Source of the DNA: Chloroflexota bacterium
Lineage (GTDB): Bacteria > Chloroflexota > Limnocylindria > QHBO01
DNA: 14,077 nt
Direction of reading: 5' to 3'
Assembly: GCA_013694795.1 (NCBI GenBank)
Contig: JACDBS010000169.1
Location: forward strand, 1-14,077
Part shown: piece after piece, positions 13,354-14,077 of the stretch
How positions within the stretch are numbered: the first letter of the stretch is position 1
How the letters are laid out: every line of letters starts with the position of its first letter
Position numbers and translations under genes: made by a program
The notes under the pieces: generated by a model
Seen by the model: only the letters and a program-made list of their open reading frames with translations
Database searches by the model: none
Told to the model about the DNA's origin: nothing

Positions 13354-13382
13354 ATCGGCCCGGCCATATGAGCCGGGCCGAT
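13354..13382 (+). terminator. Strong hairpin between the DUF6504-like gene and the cyclodeaminase gene
   Basis: ATCGGCCCGGC and its perfect complement GCCGGGCCGAT form an 11-base stem with a seven-base loop, 22 bases past the DUF6504-like stop. No T-run follows, so it may be a Rho-type or processing-protecting stem rather than a classic terminator. It ends 45 bases before the next ATG. Confidence 0.45.
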
Positions 13383-13427
13383 CTGGCGTGTCCGGCCGTT
13401 TCGCCAGCCCCACAGGATCCAGCGCCC

Positions 13428-14066
13428 ATGAATGACCGACTCACCGACCTTCCGGCGCGGACGCTCGTCGAGCGTCTCGCCACCAGCGACCCGACCCCCG
13501 GTGGAGGCAGCGCCGCCGCCCTGACGGGCGCCATGGGCGCTGCGCTGGTGCAGATGGTCGTGTCCCTCACCTCTGGCCGCCCGTCCGCCGAGGACCACCA
13601 GGACGCGCTGCTCGAAATTGGGAACGCCGCGGCCACCGCGCAGTCCGACCTGCTCCGCCTGACCGAGCTTGACGCCGCGGCCTATGCGTCTGTCGTGAAC
13701 GCACGGCGCCTGCCGCGCGAGACGGAGCTCGAGCGCCAGTCGCGCGATGTCCAGGTGGCGACCGCCATCCGCGAGGCCACCATGGCTCCCCTGGAAACTG
13801 CGCGCCGCGCGGCGGATGTGCTGACGCTGGCCGAGCGCCTGGCCCCGATAGGCAACCGCAACGCCATCAGCGACGTGGGAGTTGGCGCCACGCTCGCCGT
13901 GGCCGCCATGCGTGGCGCGGCCCTGAACGTCCGGATCAACCTGCCCTCCCTCGCCCCCGACGACCCGCTGCGCGCGGAGGCAGCGGGCGGCCTCCGCACC
14001 ATCTTGGCGAACCTCGACGAGCGGGAGCGGTCCATCCGCCAGGCCGTCGAGGAGCGGCTGGGGTGA
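13428..14066 (+). CDS. Cyclodeaminase/cyclohydrolase family protein (FTCD C-terminal domain type)
   Basis: A 212-residue stand-alone version of the formiminotetrahydrofolate cyclodeaminase domain, an all-helical fold. The family loop PTPGGGSAAALTGAMGAALV lies at 22-41, a conserved Asp at 82 in LTELDAAAYASVVNARRLP, and GNRNAISDVGVGATLAVAAM at 142-161. Such proteins either release ammonia from 5-formimino-THF in histidine breakdown or act as methenyl-THF cyclohydrolase in one-carbon metabolism. No formiminotransferase or histidine gene is nearby, so the cyclohydrolase role is somewhat more likely. ATG 13428 is chosen because the likeness starts a few residues after it and AGGA lies ten bases ahead; an in-frame ATG at 13368 sits in the loop of the hairpin and adds unlike residues. 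No SOS box is seen directly ahead. Confidence 0.88.
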   Translation: MNDRLTDLPARTLVERLATSDPTPGGGSAAALTGAMGAALVQMVVSLTSGRPSAEDHQDALLEIGNAAATAQSDLLRLTELDAAAYASVVNARRLPRETELERQSRDVQVATAIREATMAPLETARRAADVLTLAERLAPIGNRNAISDVGVGATLAVAAMRGAALNVRINLPSLAPDDPLRAEAAGGLRTILANLDERERSIRQAVEERLG

Positions 14067-14077
14067 CGGCGCGCCTG

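Noticed and set aside
12705..13598. Minus-strand frame of almost 300 codons opposite dinB end, DUF6504-like gene and cyclodeaminase start
   Set aside because: It would cross both SOS boxes and three plus-strand genes; composition is that of a shadow frame.
1..14077. CRISPR array, tRNA, rRNA or insertion sequence genes
   Set aside because: Looked for evenly spaced repeats, tRNA arms and transposase motifs on both strands; none was found.

Overview
The window is a GC-rich, densely packed bacterial chromosome segment. Gene content and motif style suggest a Chloroflexota lineage (Limnocylindria-like); Actinomycetota is the main alternative. The clues are a GAAC-N4-GTTC SOS box, a CBS-less GuaB3, a PurA with EGQLG and SSSP variants, a short double zinc-ribbon protein, and a DUF6504-like protein next to dinB. 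The taxonomic call is inference, since there is no rRNA gene here.

Layout. Everything from 1 to about 11000 is on the minus strand; everything after it is on the plus strand. Reading the minus strand from right to left: DUF1232 protein and rplI (overlapping ATGA), a 128-bp palindromic repeat, a truncated NTF2-like gene, a dnaB upstream region with DnaA-box-like motifs, dnaB, a zinc-ribbon protein, purA, a frameshifted remnant of a luciferase-like monooxygenase gene, a second copy of the palindromic repeat in the opposite orientation, then a compact run of guaB3, a leucine-rich protein, an AlkZ-like winged-helix protein, an NTF2-like protein, a YbjQ protein and a metallo-beta-lactamase-fold hydrolase. 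The run ends next to a broken ATPase gene. The rplI, dnaB, purA order is the one known from Bacillus, here opened up by repeats and gene debris.

The plus-strand part (11017-14066) is a small SOS locus. lexA has a LexA box between its -35 and -10 and is followed after 10 bp by dinB (DNA polymerase IV). A small DUF6504-like gene has its own promoter with two LexA boxes that are exact reverse complements of each other. A folate-type cyclodeaminase/cyclohydrolase gene closes the window after a strong hairpin.

How the genes work together: purA and guaB3 both draw on IMP, one towards AMP and the other most likely towards GMP; dnaB and rplI are housekeeping; lexA, dinB and the DUF6504-like gene form a DNA-damage response unit, to which the AlkZ-like protein may be related in theme. 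No mobile-element genes, CRISPR arrays, tRNAs or rRNAs were seen. No plainly new multi-gene system is visible; the best leads are the paired palindromic repeats, the dual-box SOS promoter, the 22-bp-phased operator-like array at 581-629 and the DnaA-box cluster before dnaB.
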